Below the pieces are notes generated by a model. It was given only the letters and a program-made list of their open reading frames with translations, ran no database searches and had not been told where the DNA came from. Made by a program: the position numbers and the translations under genes. Below are positions 16,390 through 24,319 of a stretch of 45,644 nt of DNA, in pieces (the stretch's first letter is position 1; each line of letters begins with the position of its first letter). The stretch is from Lachnospiraceae bacterium (lineage in GTDB: Bacteria; Bacillota; Clostridia; Lachnospirales; Anaerotignaceae): contig DPJA01000014.1 in NCBI GenBank assembly GCA_003543235.1, positions 1 through 45,644 of the forward strand, written 5' to 3'.

Positions 16390-17805
16390 TCATTTACTTT
16401 CAATACCAAAATACTCTGTAATATCTACATCCCATTTATCCGCATATTTCTCAATCCATCCAATATCTTTATTACCGTTTGCAGCATAATCAGTTTCTAG
16501 TTTCCATTGGTTTTTATTTAGGTAATGGACTATTTTAAAATTATAATAAGATGAATATTGTCCTGCTACACTATTGTGATACTCAACTCCTGCATCATTT
16601 AATCTGCAGGCATATGTATATATAGTAGTTTCATCATTTCCATATGAATAAGCTCTGTCTAACTTATAGTACGTCAAAAAGTTCTTTGGTAAATAAGAGG
16701 TTATTATTTGCAGTGCTCCATCGATATCCATATTTTTACACAATTCTTCTTGGAAAATGTTAATCTGTACAGTTCCCACATAACTTTCTTTTGTTGAATG
16801 TTGGATAAAATAAATTAATACTGGATCGTCAGCTATATTTTTCAGCTTACTTTGTAATTGATAATGTTCTTGAATTGATACAATTGCAATCCGATCATCA
16901 CCAATGCCATCATAATATGATCTTGTATTCTCAAGACTATCAAACACAACCGGGTGTTGAGACATGTTGATAATGTCTAGTGCTGAGTAGTTGGTTGATG
17001 ATTCCATTGAAATAGTATGAGCATTTGATGATTCATCTTTTTCTCGATTCTCTACTTGGTCATAGCCTAATTGTGATATAACTACTGTTATTAATGCTGT
17101 TCCTAGTATAAAAATTATAAATGGCCAAAGACACCCATTCTTCTTTTTTTGTTTGGGCATTTGAATACTTTGAATTTCTTTTCTTACTATGTTGCATAAA
17201 TCCATCTGTTCTTGAGTAATCTTCTTTTTATCTTTTTCTATCTCAGAAAAAATATCCACTCCCCTACTATGCTCACCAACTACATAATTGATGAATCCAC
17301 AAGCGTAGACTACAAGCGCTGCGTTCATCTGTATATTCTTTGATGCTCTCCCAGATTGTATTATAAAACTCGTCTTATCAATTATTTTAGTGGCAGAAAT
17401 CTTATCTACTCTGTATTCAAAGCTATCATCTTTCCCGACAAATAAAATCCGTTTATTTGTAATGATCAAATCCCCATCATTATAATTTCTAACATTATTC
17501 CGGATTGGTTTTCCACCCATACTGCCTGTTCGAACCGAAATACCCTTAGCAACTCTAACATTTACACCCGCAGACTTTCCAGTATACCCTACTACCATAT
17601 TCTTATCAGTAAATGTCTGAGCTGGTGCAACATATATAATTACCTCTCTAGGCTGGGCAAAAAACCCTCGATAATTAATACTAGGAAACCCAATTTCTAG
17701 TTCATACGGAGTAATATCTGTGTATGCGTTGGCAGAATTGGCGAATGCAATCTTCTGTTTAGTTTCAAATGATATACCGCTTTCAGTGGCATTGATATTT
17801 TTCAC
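16390..17805 (-). CDS. Single-pass membrane protein with N-terminal PH-like domain
   Basis: This 471-residue protein starts at a GTG (17805) with AGGAGA 9 bases upstream. Residues about 45-170 look like a bacterial PH-like/GRAM-type domain (NDGDLIITNKRILFVGKDD is the characteristic strand pattern). A single transmembrane helix follows at about 228-246 (LWPFIIFILGTALITVVIS) after a KKK basic stretch, and then an extracellular region of about 220 residues of unknown fold. The topology is probably N-in, C-out. It is the last gene in the minus-strand block and may be part of the accessory cargo next to the IetAS-like genes. I do not recognise a named family. Confidence 0.65.
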   Translation of the reverse strand: MKNINATESGISFETKQKIAFANSANAYTDITPYELEIGFPSINYRGFFAQPREVIIYVAPAQTFTDKNMVVGYTGKSAGVNVRVAKGISVRTGSMGGKPIRNNVRNYNDGDLIITNKRILFVGKDDSFEYRVDKISATKIIDKTSFIIQSGRASKNIQMNAALVVYACGFINYVVGEHSRGVDIFSEIEKDKKKITQEQMDLCNIVRKEIQSIQMPKQKKKNGCLWPFIIFILGTALITVVISQLGYDQVENREKDESSNAHTISMESSTNYSALDIINMSQHPVVFDSLENTRSYYDGIGDDRIAIVSIQEHYQLQSKLKNIADDPVLIYFIQHSTKESYVGTVQINIFQEELCKNMDIDGALQIITSYLPKNFLTYYKLDRAYSYGNDETTIYTYACRLNDAGVEYHNSVAGQYSSYYNFKIVHYLNKNQWKLETDYAANGNKDIGWIEKYADKWDVDITEYFGIESK

Positions 17806-18137
17806 AATTTTCGTTCTCCTTTTACAATTATTTTTAAAATCAATACGTTAGCCCATGGCATAAAACAGATTTATTTTTTTTGGGGGGACATAATCTATAC
17901 TATAAAAGTGACACGATCTTAACGAACACTGTTTTTCCAGAAAGAATTTTCTGCAACATACAAAGTAGAAAATTAATAAACCGTACCCCATGATTCCTAT
18001 CCTTAGTACATTATTCTTCTAATAGTACACACATTTTAACAACTTCCATTTTTCACCAATTATAATCATATTCCTTTCAAAAATAAATGTCAATGTTTTA
18101 CAAATAATTCACTCATTTCTATAATATGAAAACAAAG

Positions 18138-18169
18138 ACACATTGATGGTTGATGAACCAGCAATGTGT
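18138..18169. terminator. Strong bidirectional hairpin
   Basis: ACACATTG and CAATGTGT form the outer stem and TGGTT/AACCA the inner stem around GATG. A T-rich run follows on each strand. It lies between the minus-strand genes at 18333 and 17805 and most likely ends the transcript from 18333. The remainder of 17806-18332 is AT-rich without a gene. Confidence 0.7.
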
Positions 18170-18332
18170 TTTGTAATCAAGTATCCATCCTTATTTAAAG
18201 TGTGCGTCAAAAAGGAGGTATTCACATATCCACAACTGTAAAAGTCATTATGATGAAAAATAATATTGGATATTAGAAAGCACACAATATTTTGAAAGAT
18301 GTGTCTATAACGTTAATTTTATTATATAAAAA

Positions 18333-19742
18333 TCACCATCTCCAACCATATCTATTAAGGTTTGATTCATTTAATTCTTTTTCTCCGCTAGATTTGGAAT
18401 GTTCCCGTTTACCTAAATATTCATCCATTGTAGCAATAATCGGGTCATACCAGTCTGCTTTTCTCTTTGCCCATTGAATCCATTCCATCTTTTCAGCATC
18501 AAGATTTTCTTTTTGCATAACTGCTGAAATATATTGTCTAATTTCACAAGCTATTTTATAATCCTCCGCTTGATTCACCAGTTCTTTTGTTCTTTTTATT
18601 TCTTCTGCTTCTCTTTTACGGATTTCCTCTTGACGCTGGGCCTCTTCTTTTCGCTTTCTCTGCTCATCCTCTCGAATTTCTCGTTCTATGCGTATCTCTT
18701 CAGATTTTTCATATAATGCTATCAAAATATCGCCTAATCGATCTTCCAATTTTTCAGAATTATCCCGAATATAATTTCTATCTCCAAGTACAATTCGCAA
18801 CCTTCCATTATAAACATAGTCAAATTTCGGGATTTTCGGTTTAGATGTCCAACTATATTTTTTAACCTCGTCATTATATTCGACTAATTTGCGGGCCTCT
18901 TCCTTTGTTAATTCATGGCTAACCTTATCTTGATTTTCTACCACACGAATCCTGACTATATCAGATTTGATTTTTAGGGTAAGATCTGCATTTATCTTAC
19001 CGCCCAAGCTTTCGACTGCGCAAAAAACTGCATCTAATATCCGTATAGCGCGAGTTCTTGTAGCATCCGAAATTTCATTGAAAAATGTTGGCTCGCTCTC
19101 TGGCTTATCGTATCTGGGATTATAAAATTGTTTTTTCTGTGCTTCTTTTTCTTTTTGTTTCCACTCATCTAACGTATTTTTATATTTTACTAATTGTTCA
19201 TGTAAGCTTCTGCTATTACGAATTACCAAACTAACAGCAACATCCAATACCTGACGTCTTTCATCTTCACTTAAAAATGATAAAATATTATTATCATAAT
19301 TGACATCTTCTTTGGATTTGAATTCCTCTTTATCTATTAATTCACCTAATCTCTCTTCAACAGTTATATCTGATGTAGCTTCATCAGCTGAACCCACCGA
19401 ATTAATTTCTGCTTCACTTTCTTCTTTTAAAACCAATTTGTCTGAAACCACTATTTTTTTCGTTTTTACCCCGGTAAGTAATAATTCAACAGTTTCAATA
19501 TTAGAAGGGGGTAAGTCGACAACTTCATTAATAACATCCTTCCCCATATTTCTTCGAGTCCAATAACCCGAAGATGGAAATGGTATATTAGCTTCTTTGC
19601 ATTTTGCAATTAATTTTGAATAATTCAAATTATATTTTCTAGCCACTCCTGCAACGGAAACTTGCCAAATCTCATCATATAGTTGTTGACGTGAAATTTT
19701 CATTGTTTGATTCAACATATTAGCAATTCCCCTTACCTTCAT
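18333..19742 (-). CDS. Coiled-coil protein with conserved N-terminal HTH-like domain
   Basis: This protein has up to 469 residues; an ATG at 19718 with AGGGG upstream is an alternative start. The N-terminus has the pattern SRQQLYDEIWQVSVAGVARK, then IPFPSSGYWTRRNMGK. It matches a widespread but uncharacterised domain with the signature LYE..W, GVS and IP.P..GYW..L..GK, probably DNA- or RNA-binding. Residues about 355-410 form a highly charged coiled coil (K/E/R rich). No catalytic motif is evident. It sits downstream of the IetAS-like operon on the same strand. A role in defence is possible from location only. Confidence 0.6.
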   Translation of the reverse strand: MKVRGIANMLNQTMKISRQQLYDEIWQVSVAGVARKYNLNYSKLIAKCKEANIPFPSSGYWTRRNMGKDVINEVVDLPPSNIETVELLLTGVKTKKIVVSDKLVLKEESEAEINSVGSADEATSDITVEERLGELIDKEEFKSKEDVNYDNNILSFLSEDERRQVLDVAVSLVIRNSRSLHEQLVKYKNTLDEWKQKEKEAQKKQFYNPRYDKPESEPTFFNEISDATRTRAIRILDAVFCAVESLGGKINADLTLKIKSDIVRIRVVENQDKVSHELTKEEARKLVEYNDEVKKYSWTSKPKIPKFDYVYNGRLRIVLGDRNYIRDNSEKLEDRLGDILIALYEKSEEIRIEREIREDEQRKRKEEAQRQEEIRKREAEEIKRTKELVNQAEDYKIACEIRQYISAVMQKENLDAEKMEWIQWAKRKADWYDPIIATMDEYLGKREHSKSSGEKELNESNLNRYGWRW

Positions 19743-19805
19743 ATTTTTTTTCTATTTCTTCATATTTTCCTAGCGAAAACGCATACTCAAATAATTCGAG
19801 TTCTT

Positions 19806-20141
19806 CTATTCTGCGTTTTCGCTTAATAGAAAAAGCAAATCTTTTTTCATTAATTCAAACTGTTCAATTATCGTATTAAGACTTTTTTCTATATAGTGAA
19901 CCTGTATTTCTGATACACGTCCAAATTTATATGCGATCATTCTTTCTGGCACAATATGATATGTCCAGCTTTCACTCCACTTACGGTCACGTTCTTCATT
20001 GTGTATAGCAAATCCAACTGGCAAAAGGTTATTTCTCATACCAATGCTAACAGCCATTGGTGAAATCCCTAAATAATCACCAGCAATCTTACATGTAATT
20101 TTTGGCATATTTCTAATTTCATCATCTGTATATTGGGGCAA
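19806..20141 (-). CDS. Small HTH-like protein of unknown function
   Basis: About 111 residues from a TTG at 20141, chosen because GGAGG ends 8 bases upstream; an upstream GTG at 20150 overlaps that site. The segment KITCKIAGDYLGISPMAVSI resembles a MerR/excisionase-type HTH (tyr-phosphorylated-like domain absent), followed by a region of WTYHIVPERMIAYKFG and a C-terminal amphipathic helix. Proteins like this are common in Clostridia mobile elements and may be DNA-binding regulators. It is followed 63 bases later by the coiled-coil gene, so the two may be cotranscribed. Confidence 0.55.
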   Translation of the reverse strand: MPQYTDDEIRNMPKITCKIAGDYLGISPMAVSIGMRNNLLPVGFAIHNEERDRKWSESWTYHIVPERMIAYKFGRVSEIQVHYIEKSLNTIIEQFELMKKDLLFLLSENAE

Positions 20142-20237
20142 TCTCAACACCTCCGCTATTCTTATAACCCACTATTTTATAAATTTACAATGCTTTCTCT
20201 GAACAACTACCAGTATGATTTTCCATAATATGTATTA

Positions 20238-20265
20238 ATCATATTCTTTTAGCAAAATTTGTCAA
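20238..20265 (-). promoter_or_regulatory. Promoter of the small HTH gene
   Basis: On the minus strand TTGACA (20265-20260) and TATGAT (20243-20238) are 16 bases apart, about 90 bases ahead of the start at 20141. This is a near-consensus sigma-A promoter, showing that the downstream genes are transcribed separately from the protease operon. Confidence 0.6.
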
Positions 20266-20301
20266 TAATTCTCGCCCATTTTTCTTCTATAAACAGATAG
20301 A

Positions 20302-20325
20302 GCACTCTGCTAAAACGCAGAGTGC
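20302..20325 (-). terminator. Terminator of the XRE-ATPase-protease operon
   Basis: GCACTCTGC and GCAGAGTGC are perfect 9-bp arms around TAAAAC, 44 bases past the protease stop codon. The T-tract is weak on the minus strand, so termination may be incomplete, but the hairpin is very stable. Confidence 0.7.
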
Positions 20326-20368
20326 CTAATCTCCTTTTTCATATTTCATCACTAAAATACATACCGTT

Positions 20369-22918
20369 CTATTTAATTTTCGTACGTACACGTTCTTGTT
20401 GTTGTGTCCTACGTTCACGCATTTTAACATTGTTTTTAAGGTTGTTATATAGTTTTATATCATCTTCACCTGTATAAGAAAAAGATATAGCAAGTGCATA
20501 TTCTTGTGGTAGTTCTTGCTCTGCATATTTGAATCGCTCTTTCCCTGTAACTAGCACATAAATATATGCTGCGCCATCTTTTTCATCGGGCAATAAATCT
20601 GTACCACCTCTAGAACCTTTCTGCCAAATTCTTTGTTGTAAAGTACCTTTGACTAATTCTGTATAGCCTGGTGAAAAATCTGCTTTATTTTTGTCTGGTA
20701 GATTGCTTAAATCATCATCGGAATCTGCTCCTGCATATTTTTTCGCTTTGTATTGCAACAAAGTGTCTTCATCAATTTTTCTAAACACCTCGAACCACAG
20801 ATTATTAGTTAAGTAGTCTTTTCTACTCATTCTAGTAATTGGATTGTATGCAAGGCTTATTGCAATTGTCTTATCCGCTTTCACATTCAAAAACTCCTTT
20901 GGTACAGGAATTTTATATAAATGAAATGAGCGTAGTTCCAATTTGTCTTCTGCAAAGAGCGTAACACAATTATTGTTAGAATAAAGTAAACTGTCATCTA
21001 CCCTACCAAAACCCATCATTCGAAGGCGTCGCTCTTGTTTAGGGTTGGCTTTTCCTATATACAAAGCATCTTTAGATTTTTCTGCCCACTCTGTCATATC
21101 TTTAGAACACTTTGCTGAATTAGCTAACATTGCCCTAATCAAATTCGCAGAAGGTATTTCTTTCATTTGTTCTTCTAATGCACGCTCTATCCTAGCTGCA
21201 ATATGAGTAACATGGGGAGCAGAAAAGCTAGTACCACAATAACCTTTGAATATCTTATCATTTCCATTATGTAGTGTAGGTTCTATTAACTTGAAGTCTG
21301 TCTTCAGCCATCTTGTATCATCACGAGATATTTGATGGATAGCATAATTTCCACCATAATCAACAAACTCTGGTTTTATGGCTCTATTGACACCTTTTCC
21401 AATGCGAGTAAAAACAGATAAATAATCTTTGCGTCCAACAGAAAGTCTGCTTGCTCTATTGGGGGTTATCTCTGGTTCATCGAATCTAGTAATAGAACCA
21501 ACAGTTACACTCAATGCAGAAGTGGCAGGATCAATCAATCTATGTTCCGGATAAAATAATTGATCCCTACATTTTTCCATCAGTTCATCCCTTGAGGTAA
21601 AATTATTAATCTGCGGTGACGAAACATTGCCAGCACTTACAACTATAACAATATCGAGTTGCTTGGATAATTGATCCAGCATTTCTGCCCATGCAAATTG
21701 GCGTCCACCAGTGTAAATATGTTCGCCATCTCCGGCAGACAAATTAAACACACGACACCCGTACTCCTTGTAAAAATATTCAATAGCTTCTTTAACAATC
21801 TGCTCTGGTCTGACATTGCTAGGAAAACATGGACTATTCCCTAACAACTCCAAATTCTCATTATGCATTATTTTGCCATTACATATACGAACTAGTGGTT
21901 TAAAAACTCTATTTTGCAAACATTTATCAAGATCACCATAAACAATAATTCCTGCAACACCTGTGCCGTGGCCATTCAAATCTGAAGTGGTATTCTCTGT
22001 TGTGTCAAACATTTCTTCAGCTACCACTACATTCTCTAATAATGGGTTTCCTGCAAAAACTCCTGAATCTAAAACCGTCGCCAATGGAGCATTATCATCT
22101 AGTTCGTTTTGAATTATAGGTTCAAAATCCCATTTATACAATTCATATGGTTCTGTTGAAACAGCGCTGAAGGGTAATTCAACTAGAGCTACTATATCTA
22201 AATCTAACAAAGCATTTAATGTATATTCATTAACCATAGCACGTCCAAGTAACAAGCTAGGAATTGAGAACAAGTCACCTACAAGGTTACTTCCACCGGT
22301 TCCTAGCGCTCGTTTTATTTGCCCTTCAACTTCAGTAACAGTTGAAAGTTCCCCGTTAAACCACACATCTATATTTACAATAAATAATCCATCAGGGATT
22401 AAAGATGAATCATTAAGATACTTTTTTAATCTAATCCCAACACGGTCATTTCTTGAAACAGTTCGGATAGCTTCTATGCAATTAAAAAAATCTCTTCTTT
22501 TAGCATAAGTTAAAACACCTTCTTCATGGCTATCACATTGCCATAGTTCTCGCTCTTTACTAAATAAATTTAGTGCAGTTATATTTTCAAATTGAATGAC
22601 TAGCTTTGAATTATTAGTATTTGGTATATCAGTCTCCTCAACAAGATATAAATCAAATTTACGAAGCATGTCTTCAAGGACTTCAGGAGACATTGCATCG
22701 CTAATAAGTTCCAAAACTAATAATTTTTCTGATTGAATACCTATATCACGTCTGTTGGATTTTAAGCTATCCAGTGATTGCAATAATTCGACTTGAAGTT
22801 TTTGTCCATGCTGTTCTTTGTCACGAACAGGAGGGCGAGGAGCACTTCTATTCGGTTTAAAACGATAATTACTGACCGTTTCCTCCCGCATTATTTCAAT
22901 ATGATTTAATTTGGCCAT
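20369..22918 (-). CDS. ietS: Subtilisin-like (S8) serine protease, IetS-like toxin/effector
   Basis: This 849-residue protein has no signal peptide, so it acts in the cytoplasm, unlike secreted subtilases. The S8 triad is complete: D284 in ATVLDSG, H317 in NGHGTGVAG and S564 in GTSFSAPH; N431 in VSAGN provides the oxyanion hole. A 270-residue N-terminal extension precedes the catalytic domain and about 250 residues follow it, which gives the size and shape of IetS proteases. GGAGGG precedes the ATG. The gene begins 20 bases after the AAA ATPase gene and ends at a hairpin terminator. In IetAS the protease is toxic and is controlled by the ATPase; the pair acts as plasmid stabilisation or phage defence. 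The assignment rests on architecture and gene pairing. Confidence 0.8.
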   Translation of the reverse strand: MAKLNHIEIMREETVSNYRFKPNRSAPRPPVRDKEQHGQKLQVELLQSLDSLKSNRRDIGIQSEKLLVLELISDAMSPEVLEDMLRKFDLYLVEETDIPNTNNSKLVIQFENITALNLFSKERELWQCDSHEEGVLTYAKRRDFFNCIEAIRTVSRNDRVGIRLKKYLNDSSLIPDGLFIVNIDVWFNGELSTVTEVEGQIKRALGTGGSNLVGDLFSIPSLLLGRAMVNEYTLNALLDLDIVALVELPFSAVSTEPYELYKWDFEPIIQNELDDNAPLATVLDSGVFAGNPLLENVVVAEEMFDTTENTTSDLNGHGTGVAGIIVYGDLDKCLQNRVFKPLVRICNGKIMHNENLELLGNSPCFPSNVRPEQIVKEAIEYFYKEYGCRVFNLSAGDGEHIYTGGRQFAWAEMLDQLSKQLDIVIVVSAGNVSSPQINNFTSRDELMEKCRDQLFYPEHRLIDPATSALSVTVGSITRFDEPEITPNRASRLSVGRKDYLSVFTRIGKGVNRAIKPEFVDYGGNYAIHQISRDDTRWLKTDFKLIEPTLHNGNDKIFKGYCGTSFSAPHVTHIAARIERALEEQMKEIPSANLIRAMLANSAKCSKDMTEWAEKSKDALYIGKANPKQERRLRMMGFGRVDDSLLYSNNNCVTLFAEDKLELRSFHLYKIPVPKEFLNVKADKTIAISLAYNPITRMSRKDYLTNNLWFEVFRKIDEDTLLQYKAKKYAGADSDDDLSNLPDKNKADFSPGYTELVKGTLQQRIWQKGSRGGTDLLPDEKDGAAYIYVLVTGKERFKYAEQELPQEYALAISFSYTGEDDIKLYNNLKNNVKMRERRTQQQERVRTKIK

Positions 22919-22938
22919 GCACTTGCCCTCCTTACAAC

Positions 22939-23931
22939 TTAGTATTGCGTCTTTCTTAAGGCAACAATACTTTCTTGTTTTTTAACTGCATATTCTACAT
23001 CATTTTTTGTGTACATCTTTTTGCCTTCTAGGATACATTTTTTCATTATTATCTGACAAATTTTCTCTATATCAGAATGCGAAAACCGATCTAGTTCATT
23101 TAGGTATTGTTCTATTACGTGTTCGGGTCCTTTAAATCTTTTCATCTTTAGTATGAATAATTTTATTTTTTCGTCATTGGTTGGCATATTAAATTGAATG
23201 GTTTCATCGAACCTTCTCCAAATAGCATAGTCTAGTGATTGTTCAAAATTAGTTGCTGCTATAACTAAAGCTCGCCCATGATAATTATCAATCTGTTGTA
23301 AAAACGCATTGACAACTCTTTTAATTTCACCATGCTCAGATGAATCATTCCTACTCCGTCCTATTGCATCGAACTCATCAAAAAAAATTATCCAACTATC
23401 ATTTTTGGCATAGTCAAATACTTTTCTTATATTGCTAGCCGTTTCACCTAAATAAGACGAAATCAATGCATCGAATCTTACATAAAGCATCGGAATGCCT
23501 ATTTCGGAAGCCAATGTCTGTGCTGCAAGTGTTTTTCCGCAACCAGGGGGTCCATAAAATAAAACTCGTCTAGTGGGGAATACTCCATTACTCACCAAAA
23601 CATCCCAGTTATTAAATTCTCTCACTATTTGTTCAAGTTGCTCAATTTTTTCATTTGTTGTTATTAAATCTGAAAAATACTTGTCAGGATATATTACTTC
23701 AACTAAAGAGGTATCTTTATCCTCATCTTTTGGTGTACTCGTTGCAAATGTAGACATATTCTTCTTAGATTGATAGTTTCCATTTAGTATCATTTTTAAA
23801 TCATCAGCTAAAATACCATGATTTTTTTTGCGCTCATCCTCTATAATTTCACTAGCTATTTTATAGAACATATCTTTATCATTATGTTTATAACTACTGA
23901 ATAGTTTTTTTAGTAAATCAGCTCTAGCCAT
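22939..23931 (-). CDS. ietA: AAA+ ATPase, IetA-like partner of the S8 protease
   Basis: This 330-residue protein has an N-terminal helical region (1-100) and one AAA module. Motifs are Walker A GPPGCGKT (127-134), Walker B IIFFDEFD (181-188), sensor-1 AATN (N228) and arginine-finger candidates R239/R240 in WRRFD. It is the ATPase type seen with FtsH/spastin-like folds and in IetA, where it restrains or directs the protease. AAAGGAGAT precedes the start. It lies between an XRE regulator and the protease with short gaps (48 and 20 bases), indicating one operon. All catalytic residues are intact. Confidence 0.82.
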   Translation of the reverse strand: MARADLLKKLFSSYKHNDKDMFYKIASEIIEDERKKNHGILADDLKMILNGNYQSKKNMSTFATSTPKDEDKDTSLVEVIYPDKYFSDLITTNEKIEQLEQIVREFNNWDVLVSNGVFPTRRVLFYGPPGCGKTLAAQTLASEIGIPMLYVRFDALISSYLGETASNIRKVFDYAKNDSWIIFFDEFDAIGRSRNDSSEHGEIKRVVNAFLQQIDNYHGRALVIAATNFEQSLDYAIWRRFDETIQFNMPTNDEKIKLFILKMKRFKGPEHVIEQYLNELDRFSHSDIEKICQIIMKKCILEGKKMYTKNDVEYAVKKQESIVALRKTQY

Positions 23932-23979
23932 AGAAAATATCTCCTTTCAAATTAGCTTCTTTTAGAGTTGCTTGACTTG

Positions 23980-24189
23980 CTATAATTTTTCTAGTTCGGA
24001 AATAATCGTGATATCTATACTGCTATCTTTACAAAACTCTAAAAGGCGCATTTTTGCCAATTTACTAGGCGATGTATGACCATTTTCCCATCTGTTAATT
24101 GTTGAAAAACTAATATTCAACTCACGAGCTAATTGCTCTTGAGTTATATTTAGTTGTTCGCGTACTTGTTTGATAATATCTTCCAACAT
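23980..24189 (-). CDS. XRE-family repressor, first gene of the ietAS-like operon
   Basis: This 69-residue single-domain HTH protein reads QVREQLNITQEQLARELNIS, then FSTINRWENGHTSPSKLAKM (Cro/CI type). A short C-terminal helix follows. GGAGG lies 12 bases before the ATG. Its promoter contains an exact 18-bp palindrome inside the -35/-10 spacer, so it almost certainly represses its own operon. Pairing of such a repressor with an ATPase and a cytoplasmic protease suggests tight, inducible control of a toxic effector. Confidence 0.85.
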   Translation of the reverse strand: MLEDIIKQVREQLNITQEQLARELNISFSTINRWENGHTSPSKLAKMRLLEFCKDSSIDITIISELEKL

Positions 24190-24216
24190 AGTATAGATAC
24201 ACCTCCACTAACATAC

Positions 24217-24245
24217 ACTATAGCATATGCTATAGCAGATTTCAA
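24217..24245 (-). promoter_or_regulatory. Repressible promoter of the XRE-AAA-protease operon
   Basis: On the minus strand TTGAAA (24245-24240) and TATAGT (24222-24217) are 17 bases apart. The perfect palindrome CTATAGCATATGCTATAG at 24218-24235 fills the spacer and overlaps the -10. This is a classic repressor operator. The start codon lies 28 bases downstream. Confidence 0.8.
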
Positions 24246-24265
24246 TATTTAACTTATTTTACGGA

Positions 24266-24289
24266 TTGATTATACAGTTGTATAATCAA
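24266..24289. repeat. Inverted repeat between recombinase module and operon
   Basis: TTGATTATAC (24266-24275) and GTATAATCAA (24280-24289) are perfect 10-bp arms around AGTT. It lies 31 bases past the last recombinase stop. It could be a recombinase-binding arm at the prophage end (att site) or a terminator lacking a T-tract. The att reading is inference. Confidence 0.4.
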
Positions 24290-24319
24290 AATTAATACGC
24301 CGCCATTTTTCGTTAATAT

